Assembly: GCF_025766255.1 (NCBI RefSeq)
Contig: NW_026516706.1
Coordinates: 62,001-126,000, forward strand
Direction: 5' to 3'
Source: Zychaea mexicana
Lineage: Eukaryota > Mucoromycota > Mucoromycetes > Mucorales > Lichtheimiaceae
DNA length: 64,000 bases
Numbering within the stretch: position 1 is the stretch's first letter; each line of letters starts with the position of its first letter. Of the stretch, positions 21,146-33,851 are shown in pieces. The position numbers and the translations under genes are program-made. Under the pieces are notes generated by a model, which made no database searches, was not told the origin of the DNA, and worked only from the letters and a program-made list of their open reading frames with translations.

Positions 21146-21661
21146 ATGTACTGTGCATTCACGCGTTCACTACTGCAACCATCACGACGAGTTGCCCTGG
21201 CACCACGGATAAGTCAATTCCATTCTGCAATTGCGATTCGAAATGCCAACACAGCCGAAAAAGGTATAATATCCTTTCTTTCCTTCCCCCTTCCAATGAG
21301 GGAACAGCTGTCAGCAACACAGAGAAATAATCGAACACAATGAATTATATATTTTCTCTGGCCTTTTTTCCATTAATTGTGTTTTTTAAAATATGGTATA
21401 GTAACGGACGCAAAACCAGCAGCAGCACGAACAGCTTCGTCGGTACCAAAAGGTCAAACGCTCACCGGTATCAACTTTTTGAAAGAGGGTAAAGACCCTG
21501 TAGCACTCGACGACAGCGAATACCCCGACTGGCTCTGGGATTTGTTGGATGAAAAGAAGCAAAAGCAAAAGACCACCAAACCCACAAACCGAACATATCA
21601 TCGCAAGAAGAACCGTGACGCTATCAAGGCAATGAACTTTATGAAGGATAAGAAGACCTAA
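21146..21661 (+). CDS. MRPL54: Mitochondrial large-subunit ribosomal protein mL54
   Basis: Two exons, 21146-21263 and 21402-21661, giving 125 aa. The second exon holds the family signature: KGQTLTGINFLKEGKDPVAL with DDSEYPDWLW, then a basic C-terminus RTYHRKKNRDAIKAMNFMK. The first exon is a basic, Ser/Arg-rich presequence (FTRSLLQPSRRVALAPR), as expected for mitochondrial import. The intron (GTATAATATCC...ATGGTATAG) is phase 1. The protein belongs to the mitochondrial ribosome large subunit (yeast MRPL37/mL54). The gene converges with SLA1; the gap between them contains a TCA/TCATCA microsatellite at about 21771-21797. Confidence 0.93.
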
Positions 21662-21768
21662 AAAATCGAAAAGTCAAAAGGCGGAAGAAGACGTATTATG
21701 TGCTTGTACATTTAAAATTATAATAGAGATTCCATCACCACCAAAACAAATCCCAAAAAAAGGCTCTT

Positions 21769-21798
21769 TTTCATCATCATCATCATCATCATCATCAC
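21769..21798 (+). repeat. (TCA)n microsatellite
   Basis: About nine TCA units in the convergent gap between mL54 and SLA1. Confidence 0.9.
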
Positions 21799-22107
21799 CA
21801 CGCTCGTGCTGTTGTATATCGCGAAAATGGAAGGGAACAAAGTATAGCTAGTGATGCATAGAGCCTGCTTTTATAGAAGCACTTTAGTTTATAGAGGTAA
21901 CGAAAAGGAAACAAAGGGGTGCGAGTTGAGAGTATAAATTACTGTTTATAAAGATTAATATAGAAGTTTGGGTGTGTTTTCGTGAATGGTGGAGCATGTG
22001 TGCATCCTACCATCCACGGTTTTGCTGGTTAGAAAACGCGGACTGACCATCTAGCAAATTTTGTTCCTTTTAGTACCGTAAATTTGGAAACAGGTTTAAA
22101 TATAGCA

Positions 22108-25100
22108 CTACTTACGAGCCATGGATCCAGCTGGAGTGAATATAGATGGCTGTTGTTGTTGTTGTTGTGGCTGCGAAGACATGCTTCTAAAAGCGGAATA
22201 CCTGTCAAGAGGATCTAAATTCGTATATACATCCATGGTCAGTAAGATTACATCCCCCTCTCTCTCTTTACCAGTAAACCCTCCTAGAATACTAACCAGG
22301 TTGGTTACTTGGAACACCCGTCATCTGAGGTTGTAAGAAGCCAGTCGGTTGTGATTGCATTGGACTTTGAGTGAACATATTGTCATTGGGTGTAGAGAAT
22401 TGTACGCCAGTGCGTTGAGGACTTAAGGGACCAGGGGAATCCATAGGTGATCCAAATGGATTGTCAGGAGCTATGTTTTACGCGGTGAATTAAACATACT
22501 GAACACGATCAATTAAGGGAAAAGATACTAAACATACTTGCAGACACCCAATTGCGTACACCCGTCGGTTGAGTACCAACATATCCCATATGCGCCTGTT
22601 GTTGGCTTGGTTGCGAAGAAGGTTGCAAAGGCTGGGGGAGGATCGATGCCAAAGGAACCGTGCTCGTTGCCATAGGTTGTTGGTACATCATTCCTTGGTT
22701 AGGTTGCTGCTGCTGTATAGGTTGCATACCGGTCATATTAGGCTGCAGCATTTGTGCTTGCCATTGTGGCTGCTGCGGTTGTTGTTGTTGTTGTTGCTGC
22801 TGCATGTATTGAGGAGGACTCAACATGGTTTGACCAGTTTGCATAGGGTATTGCTGTGTTTGTTGAGGCTGGACAAATTGCTGTTGCATTTGACCTGTTG
22901 GCTGGCTGTACATTTGTTGCTGTAGCTGCTGGGTTGGGCCTGTTGCTTGACCGTATACCATTTGTCCAGTAGGCTGCATTTGCATTTGTCCTACATTATT
23001 ACCAGTCATTTGGCCTTGTAACTGGCCACCCGTAGGCTGACCTTGCAATGATTGCTGCTGCTGATTGCCAGTGTTTGACTGTTGTTGCCATCGACTCAGA
23101 CTTGGGTCTGCAGTATGCTTGAGCATGGAAACAGGGCGTTGTCGAGGAGGCATGGAAACATTTTGTTGTTGCGGTGGGGTCGGTCGATATTGGATTTGTT
23201 GTTGTGGCAGCGGCTGCTGTTGGGGCTGGGTCAATTGAGGTTGCTGGTATTGAGCCTGCTGAGGCACTTGCTGGGGTGTATGTTGCTGTACCACAGCTTC
23301 TGGCTGCTGTTGTTGCTGTTGCTGCGGAGGTTGCTGCTGAGGAGACGGGGCAGCTGGAGCTGGAGGAGGTGCAACCGCGGTGGGCTGTAAGGGAGCTTGA
23401 GGTTGCTTTGCTGGTGATGCTTTGGCAGGCTGCGTCGACTCACGAGGCGCCCAAGCATCATCCTCAAACCCAATAAGATCGCCTTTGGGTTTACTAGATG
23501 ATGACTCTGCTGCTGTCGCTGATTGATTATTTGTGCTAGGCGAAGAAGTAAATTGAGTACCAATGAACTCAAGCAAATCTGGATGGACATCTTTGGGAGC
23601 CGAGTTGCTGGGCGTTGGTTTGGACCGTGTGGATGCTAAAGTATGATATATGTGTCAATCATAACTGTCCGTACAACATAATATCTAGCGCAATCTAAAG
23701 TATTACTTTTGGGTGCATCTGAGCCATTCATTTCACGATGAAGTCGTCGTGCCATCTCTTCGTCATTTTGCATGTGATCTGTGCTAGCTTGTCGCTGTTG
23801 CTCCACCTCCTCGCTTTCGTCATCCGATGGTGGCTCTGGCTTTTCAGTTTCCAGATATCGCTCAATACGCTGCACATGGTTTTCCTTAACTCCCAGAGTC
23901 TTCATGCGCTTATGTGTGAGATCGGCCAAGTCGCTATCATCAAGCTTATCGGATTGGAACGTTGCTGAATACTTGAGCGCATCTTCCATAGGTACGCCAA
24001 TCATCATGAACCAGTCAAACCAGTCCCAGTTTGGGTTCGTCTTTTTCTGTTGTTTCTTGGCAAACACTGGCTGTGCGTGCTCTTCATGAACAGGCGCACG
24101 GGAAGAAGAACCAGATGGACCCGCAGCTGCAGAAGATCTTGTTGCTGCTGATGGAGAAGCTGATGATGACGCTGTTGCTTGTGCTTGTGGTCGTGGGGGC
24201 ATGGGTGGTGTTTTCTCGGGTGCTAACTCGGCCAAAGCTGTGCCACCTGTAAGACTACGCCCCAATTTCCGCTCAACCCACTGGACATCCTCAGCACTCA
24301 TTTTCTCGACTGGCACATCAATCTTGACACCGTTCGCTTTGTGTAGTCGGAATTTGCCCTCAAATAGTGACAAAAATTGGGCTTCGACCTTGAAAGCGCC
24401 ACTGCGGTCAGTCCAAGTACGCAACTTGGATGCCTCAGGTTCTGTAAAATTACAGGTCATAGGTAAGTTTCATTGTATACTGGACAAACACACTTTAAAA
24501 TAACTGGAATAGACGTACTCGGCAGATCCTGACGTGCTGCTACGCTTTGAGAACGGTTGAGACCGTTGGCACCTAATGTTTTATGGATGTTTTTTTACAT
24601 AATCAACATTCATCTATTCGTTCTTATTATCCGTATCACTGCGTAATGCTTTGTTCCTTACCTGCAGCACCGGGTGCTCGGCTTGGCAATGTCGAGGTTC
24701 GCTGTAAGCTCTATAAATTTTGCGCTATTAAGTATAACTGTTCCTATAATCATCAAAAGCGTGTCCTAGTTTACCTTGCGCTTTTCCGCTTCTGCCTGGA
24801 GCTGTCGTTGTCTTGCCGCTTCTGCACGTTGAGCAGCTTCCTGTTGCACTTTTCTTTGCCTTTCGTCTTCTTCGACCCTCCTTCGCTCCTCTTCAGCTGC
24901 GCGACGAGCTTCCTCGTCTCTCCGTCGTCGCTCTTCATCTGCACGCCGTTGCCGTGCTGCGGCTTCTTCTTGCTCACGTCTTGCGCGTTCTTCCTCCTCC
25001 AATCTTTGTTGTTCGAGAGCAGCTGCATTGTCGTCATCATCATTATGCTGCTGATCATCATGCAGCTCCACGTAGGTTTCCGGCACCAAACCTTGCTTGC

Positions 25101-26349
25101 CATTGGTCTTTTCGACACGCCACCAACCATCCGTTCGAGTATGATCCACCACCAAGACCTGCTCGTTTTCGTCCACAGAAACTTCTTCGCCACTTTCAGC
25201 CTCAAATGCAAATTGAACAAGACCCCATTTCGGATCGCAGGCTGGTGGCGATGCTGGTTGTCGTTGCTGTTGTTGTCCTGGTCGTGCAGGCATGGCTGGA
25301 GGCTGTTCTTCTTCCTCCTGATAATGTTGCTGCTCTTGATGATATGCTGCTGGGGTTGCAGTAGCCGGTGATGAAGGACCGGTATTAGAAGCGGCGTTTA
25401 GACGTGTTGCGGCAATTTGAGCAATCGTTCGCGAGTCTGTAATTTTGACAAGAATGGCTTTGGCTTCGGATTTGGAGGAAGCTTGAAGATCCAGAACGGC
25501 CGAACGGTCACCTGAGACTTCAATATGCAGATTCTTGCCGTCAAACAAATATTTCGTGACGTCCAAGATGGGATATTGCTGTACCGGCAAAGTCTTGTCC
25601 GTCTCGCTGCCATAACAAATCATGCCGTTGCCCACAAGCAGATTACCCTTGCTCTTTTTCTTCTTTTTCTTGGCAGGATCGTACTCATGCACAGTCCATG
25701 ATTGTGCTTCGTCTTCTGTGGATGGTTCAATCCGGCTTCCTGTCTAATAGATTATTCAAACACATTCATAGTCGAAATAGCCGTTAGTTGTCTTGTTTAA
25801 TAATGATTCATCGACATCATTCAGCCAACCAACTTCACCAGCCAACTGAGAAGAAACTCCAACACAATACCGTATGAGATAACACAGGCGTAACAGCTGG
25901 CGACGCAATCGGCGACGATCTTGCTCCTCCCTGTGGTGGTGTAAGAGAATGTGTTGCTGGTGGTGGTGCTGGGACTGGTACAGGTGCTGCTGCCTGGTGC
26001 ACCTCTTCCTCCTCTTCTTCGTATACTGGTTCTGCAGTTGCTGTTGGTGTATTTGGTACTGCACGAGCATTGGCATGATCGATGCCGCCACCTGCAGCGT
26101 TTGCGATAGTGTCGACATAGTTACTCGGTGCCAAACCAATTTGACCGTTACTCGCCAAACGTACAAGGAGCCAGTCGGGATCATCGCGCTCAAGTACAAA
26201 CAATTCTTGTCCTTCCTTGAACGTTAATTCTTCTTCATGCTGAGCATCATAATCGTATTCTGCACGAACTTTGCCGATCGGTTCACACTTTTTATTAAAC
26301 GCAGGCATTAGTGAGAAAAAACGGTCAAACAAAGGTAAGGAACATATAC

Positions 26350-26394
<45 letters not shown>

Positions 26395-26601
26395 TTCTCT
26401 ATCGTCACATACTTCTTCGAGATAAGTTGCTGGGACTAATCCCACGGGGCCATTGCCATTGCCAGACTTTAGCTCGGCTCGCCACCAGTCGTCGTCTTCC
26501 TTTTCAATAATGTATAGGACATTGTCTTCGTGAACGTCGATTTCGTCGGAGGTGCGAGCATCATAGTCGTATAATGCCTTACACACTGCGACGTACTTCA
26601 T
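22108..26601 (-). CDS. SLA1: SLA1 endocytic adaptor / actin-patch regulator
   Basis: Nine exons, 26601-26413, 26287-25871, 25743-24775, 24701-24662, 24572-24519, 24441-23707, 23635-22538, 22470-22297 and 22214-22108, giving 1,260 aa (yeast Sla1 is 1,244). In order: SH3-1 (CKALYDYDARTSDEID), SH3-2 (VRAEYDYDAQHEEEL), an SHD1-like segment after SRIEPSTEDEAQSWTVHEYD, SH3-3 (LVQFAFEAESGEEV...GWWRVE), a Glu/Arg/Gln coiled coil, SHD1 (SKLRTWTDRSGAFKVEA), SHD2/SAM-like (WFDWFMMIGVPMEDALKYS), and a Gln-rich tail with many QPTG/QMTG repeats and DPLDRYSAF at the end. The role is clathrin-mediated endocytosis: linking cargo and clathrin to Las17/WASP and Pan1/End3. Total exon length is divisible by three. 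Intron 1 contains a long CA microsatellite. Intron 2's donor could instead lie 15 nt earlier without changing the frame. Confidence 0.95.
26351..26392 (+). repeat. (CA)n microsatellite in SLA1 intron 1
   Basis: About 20 CA units (GT on the transcribed strand) immediately after the SLA1 exon 1 donor and well before the acceptor at 26288. Confidence 0.9.
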
Positions 26602-26952
26602 TGTTCTTTATTCTCAGTCGGTAAAAGGATTCCGTGTGGTATGCGTGTATATATAATTGTAAGTTTGTCTAACCCCCTCCTTTCTTTTCACTCTCACTCT
26701 CTAATTAAGTAATTAAAAAATGAGGAGGGGAAAAAAAGAAAGTAAAAAGAGAAATGCGAATTCCTGTTTTGAGATGGGTTAAAATGGGTTTCTCTCGTCG
26801 TACAAAGAAGCAGTATTCGGGTCGGTCTAAATTCGACCAGGCCGCCAAAACATTTGGCCGAAAATTCACCACTTTTTGCAACCATTGATAAGCTTTTGCA
26901 TTTAGAGTACAGAAAACATGTACATAGAGTTTAAATTTTTGATGTCGTGGAA

Positions 26953-28516
26953 TTACAGAGATATGTCTTGCTGTCCAACAAGCGGTGCATAGAGCGAGCG
27001 ATTGTACAGTAGTAATGCATCAAGATCAGCCTGTGCAACAGTAGAATGTATTAGTCTCATGTATGTACGTAAGCTGATTTTGTGCTTGCTGCCTTTTTCA
27101 TTGTATATGTGGTCCCAGCCAAGAACAATCAATTCCCAGCTTTCCCCCGAAAAAAGGAAAACGTACATTTTCGGTGCCTTTGCACGCTGACCGATACACT
27201 TTGAAGGTTTCCTTAATAAGATTGCACATTTCTTGCTCTTGCTGATTGGTTGCTGAATTCTTGCCACTACTGTTACCGTCGCTGTAGTAATATTTCCATG
27301 ATGTGGCTAATCCTTTTATTATAATACCATGGCAGCCGGGTATCCTGATTGTTACATTCTCGTTGTTAAAATGGTCTCTTTTTCTTTGCAAAATAGCGCA
27401 CCGACAAAGTGATTACCTTGGCCAGCAGACATGTATTAATGTTTGTAGTGATTTTAGTGCAACCCTATTCAGTTGTACAGCTGGTACTGTCAGTGCATCG
27501 CACAATGCTGCAATTGTCACCTATCAATAATCAGGTTAACCCTGCCCGCTTTCCCTCCTATTCTTGACTGACAATATTCTCAAGGCTGACAACCTACCTT
27601 GAGATATTGAACACCCAGCACGCCCAGCTCGAGATAAACACGCGACAATTGTTCAAGCAGAATCTCACGCAATGTGACAGTATAATTGCCCAATTTTAAG
27701 CCAAGTAAAATACCATTGACCATGATTTTTTCAAATAATTGAGCACGTTCCTTGCTCCTTGCCGGTTTCGTCTTGCAGATCAAATCCATAAGGCATGGAT
27801 AAGCAGCTCGTAGTAACGGATGATGGGAATCGTCTGAAAGGTACGTCAGGCATTTAAAGAGTGTATCAATGAGTACATTGTCTACCCCACCACGTCCCAG
27901 CACCGCTGATGATTGAGATGAAGTAGTTTTTGTTGTTGTTGCTGATGGCGACGGCACGTTGCCCTCGTCGCTAATCTTGTTGATAATTTCTTGTAATATA
28001 TGAACACCTCGGATCTTATATGTTATGTCATAGTCGTCAAGGATCAAGAGTGTGGGGGGTATAAGTTGGGGTAGATAGTGCTGTATTTTCGATGTCTAGT
28101 AGTGGTAGTCGAAACAGTTATTTTGGATATCGATAAATTGAAAAGAAGTTGATATCGAGCTATTCCTTTTTTCCATATGAAGTAAAACAACCTACAGGAC
28201 AAGCTTGGACAGCCCATTCAAGTATATTCGCTTGATCGTAACCATCTTTAACTTGTTTCCACGTCTGGTTTTCAGTGTAATCGGAGTCAACGACAGGATC
28301 ATAATATTTGTAACGTGATTTATCGAAAGCAGGGTGTTGATGTTGGGAAAAGGCAGATCTCACAGATCCATTCAGAATAGTATCTAAATGATCCGATGCT
28401 AGGTGTTGTGACAGGTCGTTGTGGTCATATTGACAGTTACTGCAGTATTGTGAAGCGTAGTGGCGTATAAAGTTGGCTGGTCCCTGCGTCACAGTTGTCG
28501 CAGTGACAGAAGTCAT
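26953..28516 (-). CDS. TTI2: TELO2-interacting protein 2 (TTT complex)
   Basis: Five exons, 28516-28196, 28095-27598, 27520-27417, about 27388-27167 and 27030-26953, giving about 407 aa. The family's HEAT-like motif is clear: LIPPTLLILDDYDITYKIRG, followed by HILQEIINK. Further helices read YPCLMDLIC and ILLEQLSRVYLELGVLGVQY. The C-terminal part (VPAVQLNRVALKSLQTLI) also fits. Tti2, with Tel2 and Tti1, forms the TTT co-chaperone that stabilises PIKK kinases such as TOR, ATM and ATR. The N-terminus (NFIRHYASQYC) is less conserved. The acceptor of exon 4 is ambiguous within AAAGAAAAAGAGACC (two choices, both in frame). The gene is divergent from RPB2, sharing about 400 bp of promoter region. 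Confidence 0.82.
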
Positions 28517-28924
28517 TTTGATAAAGGCATTGCAGCGGGCACAGCAGAAACCGAGAAATTTTTAGGCCGGAAGAAGTGACGTGTCACACACGCTACCGGA
28601 TTTTTTTGAAAGTTGGCTGCGAATCTTTCTCAACCCTTTTGCTGCTCTTCTTCCTCTTTTCTTTGTGTGGTTTCCCCGTTTATTTTTTCTTAACTTGTGT
28701 GCTCGAACCTGTACAGTAAATCGAATCCAAATTTTTAGTTCTAGCAAATCGCCAATCACGAAAAGAAAAACTGACAGCACGCGACTTTTATTATAATTGA
28801 CTACGACGAATTTATCAAAAAAGGAACGGTCAACCCTATCAACAACAACACCAGGTCTTGCATTTCATACCAAATAAAACGAAAAAAAAATATACGAACC
28901 GATTAAACCAAATCTTGAGCAAAA

Positions 28925-31900
28925 ATGGCAGCCTTGTATGAAGACAATTACCAAATGGCGGAAACTGGTTAGTTTTATATACGTATTATAAATCTAGCGC
29001 ACATTGTTCTTTGACATGTATCTGCGCAGAATGATTAATAAGCTTTTTACCCTTTTCAATAAATCATCAAATCTTTGCGTTTATTCACTTCTATAACTAT
29101 GTAGAGTATTTCGATCCAGAGGAAGAAATGGCCATGGGCGATGCCTACTACGATGACAGAATCACGTAAGCCTTTTATAAAATTCGATCGGTTTTCTACT
29201 TTTTATCTTTTTGATCGAGTGGGATGGAGTGAAACTGCAGACTGAACACGAACTAATACTGGAATTATAGACAAGAAGATTGCTGGACTGTGATCAGCTC
29301 TTTTTTCGAAGAGAAGGGTCTTGTGCGTCAGCAGCTGGATTCCTTTGATGAATTCGTTCAAAACACCATGCAAGAACTTGTTGACGAAAATTCAAATTTG
29401 GTTCTGCAACACGTTGGTGGCGATGGCGATGTCTCGGTATGAAGGATTTAATAGCTAGATGATGGTTGGCGTGCTGTAATATTAACGATCATTCTTGTGG
29501 TTTTCGCACTACTATCTTTATTAGAAACGATACATCATCGATTTCGGTCAAATTTACTTGTCCAAGCCCACAATGACGGAAGCAGACGGTAGCACACAAC
29601 CCATGTTTCCACAGGAAGCTCGTATTCGAAATTTGACGTAAAGTTTCATAGTGTGTGGAGTAGGGAATAAATGGGGAAAATGAAGCAAGTGTGCTGAAAC
29701 GATACTGGATATCAATTAGATATGCATCACCACTGTATGTTGATATGAGCAAACGCACACAAATCGCTGCGCCACAAGATCCAGACAATCCCATCAAAAA
29801 TATTAATGATCAGTTCGTTGATGAGAATGGTGGCGAACCACCAGCCATGACCAAAGTGTTTATTGGCAAGGTAAGAATATTTTTTAAAGAGAATTAGACG
29901 CTATAGATTCTGTTGAACTTAACTGGCTTCTGGCTCTTTTTATAATATAGGTTCCAATCATGCTTCGATCAACATATTGTATTCTGCACGACATGCCAGA
30001 ACAACAAGTTCACGAACTTGGTGAATGTTCATTCGACATGGGTGGTTACTTTGTCATCAACGGTTCTGAAAAGGTGCTGATTGCGCAAGAGCGCATGGCA
30101 ACCAACACAGTCTACGTCTTTGCCAAAGCACCGCCATCCAACGTACAATACACGGCCGAAATTCGATCAGCACCCGAAAAGGGCTCCAAGCAGCCATCGC
30201 CACTCTATATCAAAATGATGCGATCGTCCGCTGAACGTGGATCCAACAGTCAATCGATCCGTGCCACGCTGCCATACATTCGTTCCGATATCCCCATTGT
30301 TGTCGTGTTCCGAGCCTTGGGTCAGGTGTCCGACAGAGACGTCTTGTCACACATTTGCTACGATCAAAACGACTATGAAATGCTCGAAATGCTGAAACCG
30401 TCCATCGAAGAAGCATTTGTGATTCAGGACCAGGATGTGGCATTGGATTTCATTGGCAAGAGAGGTTCAACGATTGGTGCTACGCGTGAAAAACGTATCA
30501 AGTATGCCACCGAAATTCTGCAAAAGGAGTTGCTGCCTCACGTGGGTACCGAATACAAGACTGAGACACGTAAAGCATACTTCTTCGGTTACATGATCCA
30601 CAGATTGTTGTTGGCAGCATTGGAGCGACGTGAATTGGATGATCGTGATCATTATGGCAAGAAGCGCATGGATTTGGCAGGTCCTTTGATGGCTGGTCTG
30701 TTCCGTACTCTTTTTAAAAAATTGACAAAGGATGTTTCCAAATATTTGCAAAAGGTAACCACATATTGAGATGGTAGTACGGCTGTTTCCAAAGTTATAC
30801 TCACATGAAACTTTTCAAAAAAAAAAGTGTATCGAATCTGGTCGAGAATTTAATTTGACACTGGCTGTCAAATCAAACACAATCACCAACGGCTTGAAGT
30901 ATTCGCTGGCTACCGGTAATTGGGGTGACCAAAAGAAGGCCATGCAATCTCGTGCCGGTGTGTCGCAGGTGTTGAACAGATACACATTTGCATCAACACT
31001 GTCCCATTTGCGTCGTTGTAACACGCCGATTGGTCGTGATGGTAAGCTCGCCAAACCTCGTCAGCTGCACAACACGCATTGGGGTCTCGTGTGTCCTGCC
31101 GAAACACCTGAAGGTCAAGCATGTGGTCTTGTCAAGAACTTGGCACTTATGTCATACATTTCCGTCGGTTCGGCAGCAAATCCGTTGTTGGAATTTTTGG
31201 AAGAATGGGGTATGGAGAACTTGATGGAACTGGCACCCACAAGTATCCCATCGGCCACCAAGGTGTTTGTCAATGGTATCTGGGTGGGTGTCCATCGGGA
31301 CCCAGGAGAATTGATCTACTCCCTGCGCCAAATGAGACGGTCTGTCGATATTTCGCCCGAAGTCAGTATTGTGCGTGATATTCGAGAACGTGAACTGCGG
31401 ATATATACCGATGCTGGTCGTTGCTGCCGTCCATTGTTCTTGGTACAGGACCAGCAGTTGCTGTTGACAAGAGAACAGGTGACGCGTTTGCAAGATCCTG
31501 GCGATCCTTATGAATGGCAGAACCTGATTTCGGATGGTGTGATTGAATATTTGGATGCTGCGGAAGAAGAGACGGCCATGATCTGTATGACACCCGAGGA
31601 TTTGGCAGAATCGCACGAGGCTACCAACTATGGTACACAATTGCAGCAAGCCCGTGATGTTGCTAGTCGTGTAAAGAGTCAGACCGGTGCATATTCTCAT
31701 ACATGGACACATTGTGAAATTCACCCAAGTATGATCCTTGGTATTTGTGCCAGTATTATTCCGTTCCCAGATCACAACCAGGTAAACATAAGCTCAGATA
31801 ATGCAAGCATTGTCATCCAGAGATGTGGTGACTAACCGCTATTATATCAAATTTTAGTCTCCTCGTAACACCTACCAATCTGCTATGGGTAAACAAGCCA

Positions 31901-33309
31901 TGGGCGTATACCTCACTACCTATCAGATTCGTATGGATACGCTGGCAAACATCCTGTACTATCCGCAAAAGCCTCTGACGACGACGCGATCCATGGAATA
32001 TCTCCGTTTCCGTGAACTTCCTGCCGGCCAAAACGCCATTGTTGCCATTCTTTGCTACTCTGGTTACAACCAAGAGGATTCCGTCATCATGAACCAGGGC
32101 AGTATTGATCGTGGTTTGTTCCGAAGTTTGTTCTACCGGACCTACATGGATGCCGAAAAAAAGACCGGCACGATGCTCATGGAAGAATTTGAAAAGCCCA
32201 CACGCGAAAGCACGACGCGCTTAAAGCACGGCACTTACGAAAAGCTGGATGAAGATGGTCTGATCGCGCCGGGCACACGTGTCTCGGGCGATGATATCAT
32301 CATCGGCAAGACCGCACCGCTTGCAACAGAATCTGAGGAATTAGGCCAGCGTCAGCAGACACACAACAAGCGAGACACATCCACGCCGTTGCGTAGCACT
32401 GAGACGGGTATTGTGGACCAAGTGATGCTGACAACAAACCAAGATGGTTTGAAGTTCGTCAAGGTGCGCGTACGATCCACGCGTGTGCCACAGATTGGTG
32501 ACAAGTTCGCTTCACGTCACGGTCAAAAAGGTACAATTGGTATGACCTATCGACAAGAAGATTTCCCATTCACGGCCGAAGGTGTCACGCCTGATCTGAT
32601 TATCAACCCGCACGCCATTCCGTCGCGTATGACCATTGGTCACTTGATCGAGTGTTTGCTCGGCAAGGTCTCGACGTTGACGGGTAACGAAGGTGATGCC
32701 ACGCCATTCACAGAGGTCACCGTCGAGGCTATTTCGCAGGCATTGGCAGCGCAAGGATACCAACAGCGTGGTTTCGAGGTCATGTACAATGGATTCACTG
32801 GTCGCAAGCTGAATGCACAGATCTTTGTTGGTCCTACGTATTACCAGCGTTTGAAGCACATGGTCGATGATAAGATTCACAGTCGAGCCAGAGGCCCTGT
32901 ACAGATCTTGACGCGACAGCCGGTCGAAGGTCGTTCGAGAGATGGTGGTCTCCGTTTCGGTGAAATGGAGAGAGATTGTATGATCAGTCACGGTGTCGCA
33001 CAGTTTTTGAAGGTAGATTTTATTCGTTTTGTGTTGTATATACGACGATGCGAGGTACTTATGTGGTATATGTACTGCCTTTTTTAATTCTAGGAACGTC
33101 TCTTTGATGCATCGGATGCATACCGTGTGCATGTGTGCGATATCTGTGGCTTGATGGCTATTGCCAACCTGAAAAAGAACCACTTTGAATGCAGAGCATG
33201 CAAGAACAAGACACGTGTGTCGGCTATCCACATCCCCTATGCTTGCAAGCTACTCTTCCAAGAATTGATGGCCATGAACATTGCACCTCGCATGTTTGTA
33301 GATGCATAA
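28925..33309 (+). CDS. RPB2: RNA polymerase II second-largest subunit RPB2
   Basis: Nine exons, 28925-28967, 29105-29165, 29271-29436, 29525-29637, 29720-29870, 29951-30754, 30828-31781, 31858-33012 and 33094-33309, giving 1,220 aa (yeast Rpb2 is 1,224). Conserved blocks include [20 protein letters not shown] (protrusion), [39 protein letters not shown] (fork), [18 protein letters not shown] and [15 protein letters not shown] (hybrid binding), and the C-terminal zinc site CDICGL/CRACKNK that clamps RPB1. All introns are 70-140 nt with GT-AG ends and matching phases. The first three exons are very short, as in other early fungi. This is an essential housekeeping gene with no defects. Confidence 0.99.
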
Positions 33310-33851
33310 AAAACCTTTACTTTATATCATTTCCCGCCCTCTCACCTCTAAACGCTCATTCACGCTCACCTTTATCAAACACTTATTCTCACACAACAAC
33401 AAAAGCAACTTCCATCCACAACATCCCCAAACAAGCACACACACACACACTCACACACAAAAACATTGCAATTATTCATATTTACTTATATAAGACAACA
33501 AAAAATGACTTTTTTTTTCCTGTTCCCCCCTCCCCCTCTCATTGTATGATTGTAAATCGTTTTTAAAAGGAAAAGAAAGAACACAAAAAAATAGGTAAAA
33601 AAAGCACTTGTATCATATATTACTTTGAAAAAAGAAAGGAAAGGTGTTGTTTGTGAAGTTGCGCATATTAATCCATCTCATGGGAGAGTGTGTGGTGCTA
33701 GACGAAAAAAAAAAGAGTGCTAGAGACGGTAATCGTTGTAATATATGAGCTGTTGTGCTTGGGTGTGTCGGGGGATTGAGTAGGCTTCGAAGAGAGAAAA
33801 AGAAAAAGACAGAGCTATCAGGGAATATTACATACAATTGCCGTCTCTTTC
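33310..33851. other. Convergent 3' regions of RPB2 and CK1
   Basis: RPB2 3' UTR with an AC-rich microsatellite (about 33433-33465) and T/C tracts, then the 3' UTR of the casein kinase gene. No gene seen. Confidence 0.5.

Noticed and set aside
22569..23476. Long plus-strand frames rich in Leu, and Val/Ala
   Set aside because: They are antisense shadows of the Gln-rich QPTG repeats of SLA1.
30815..32073. Several antisense frames over RPB2
   Set aside because: Shadows of the highly conserved RPB2 coding sequence.
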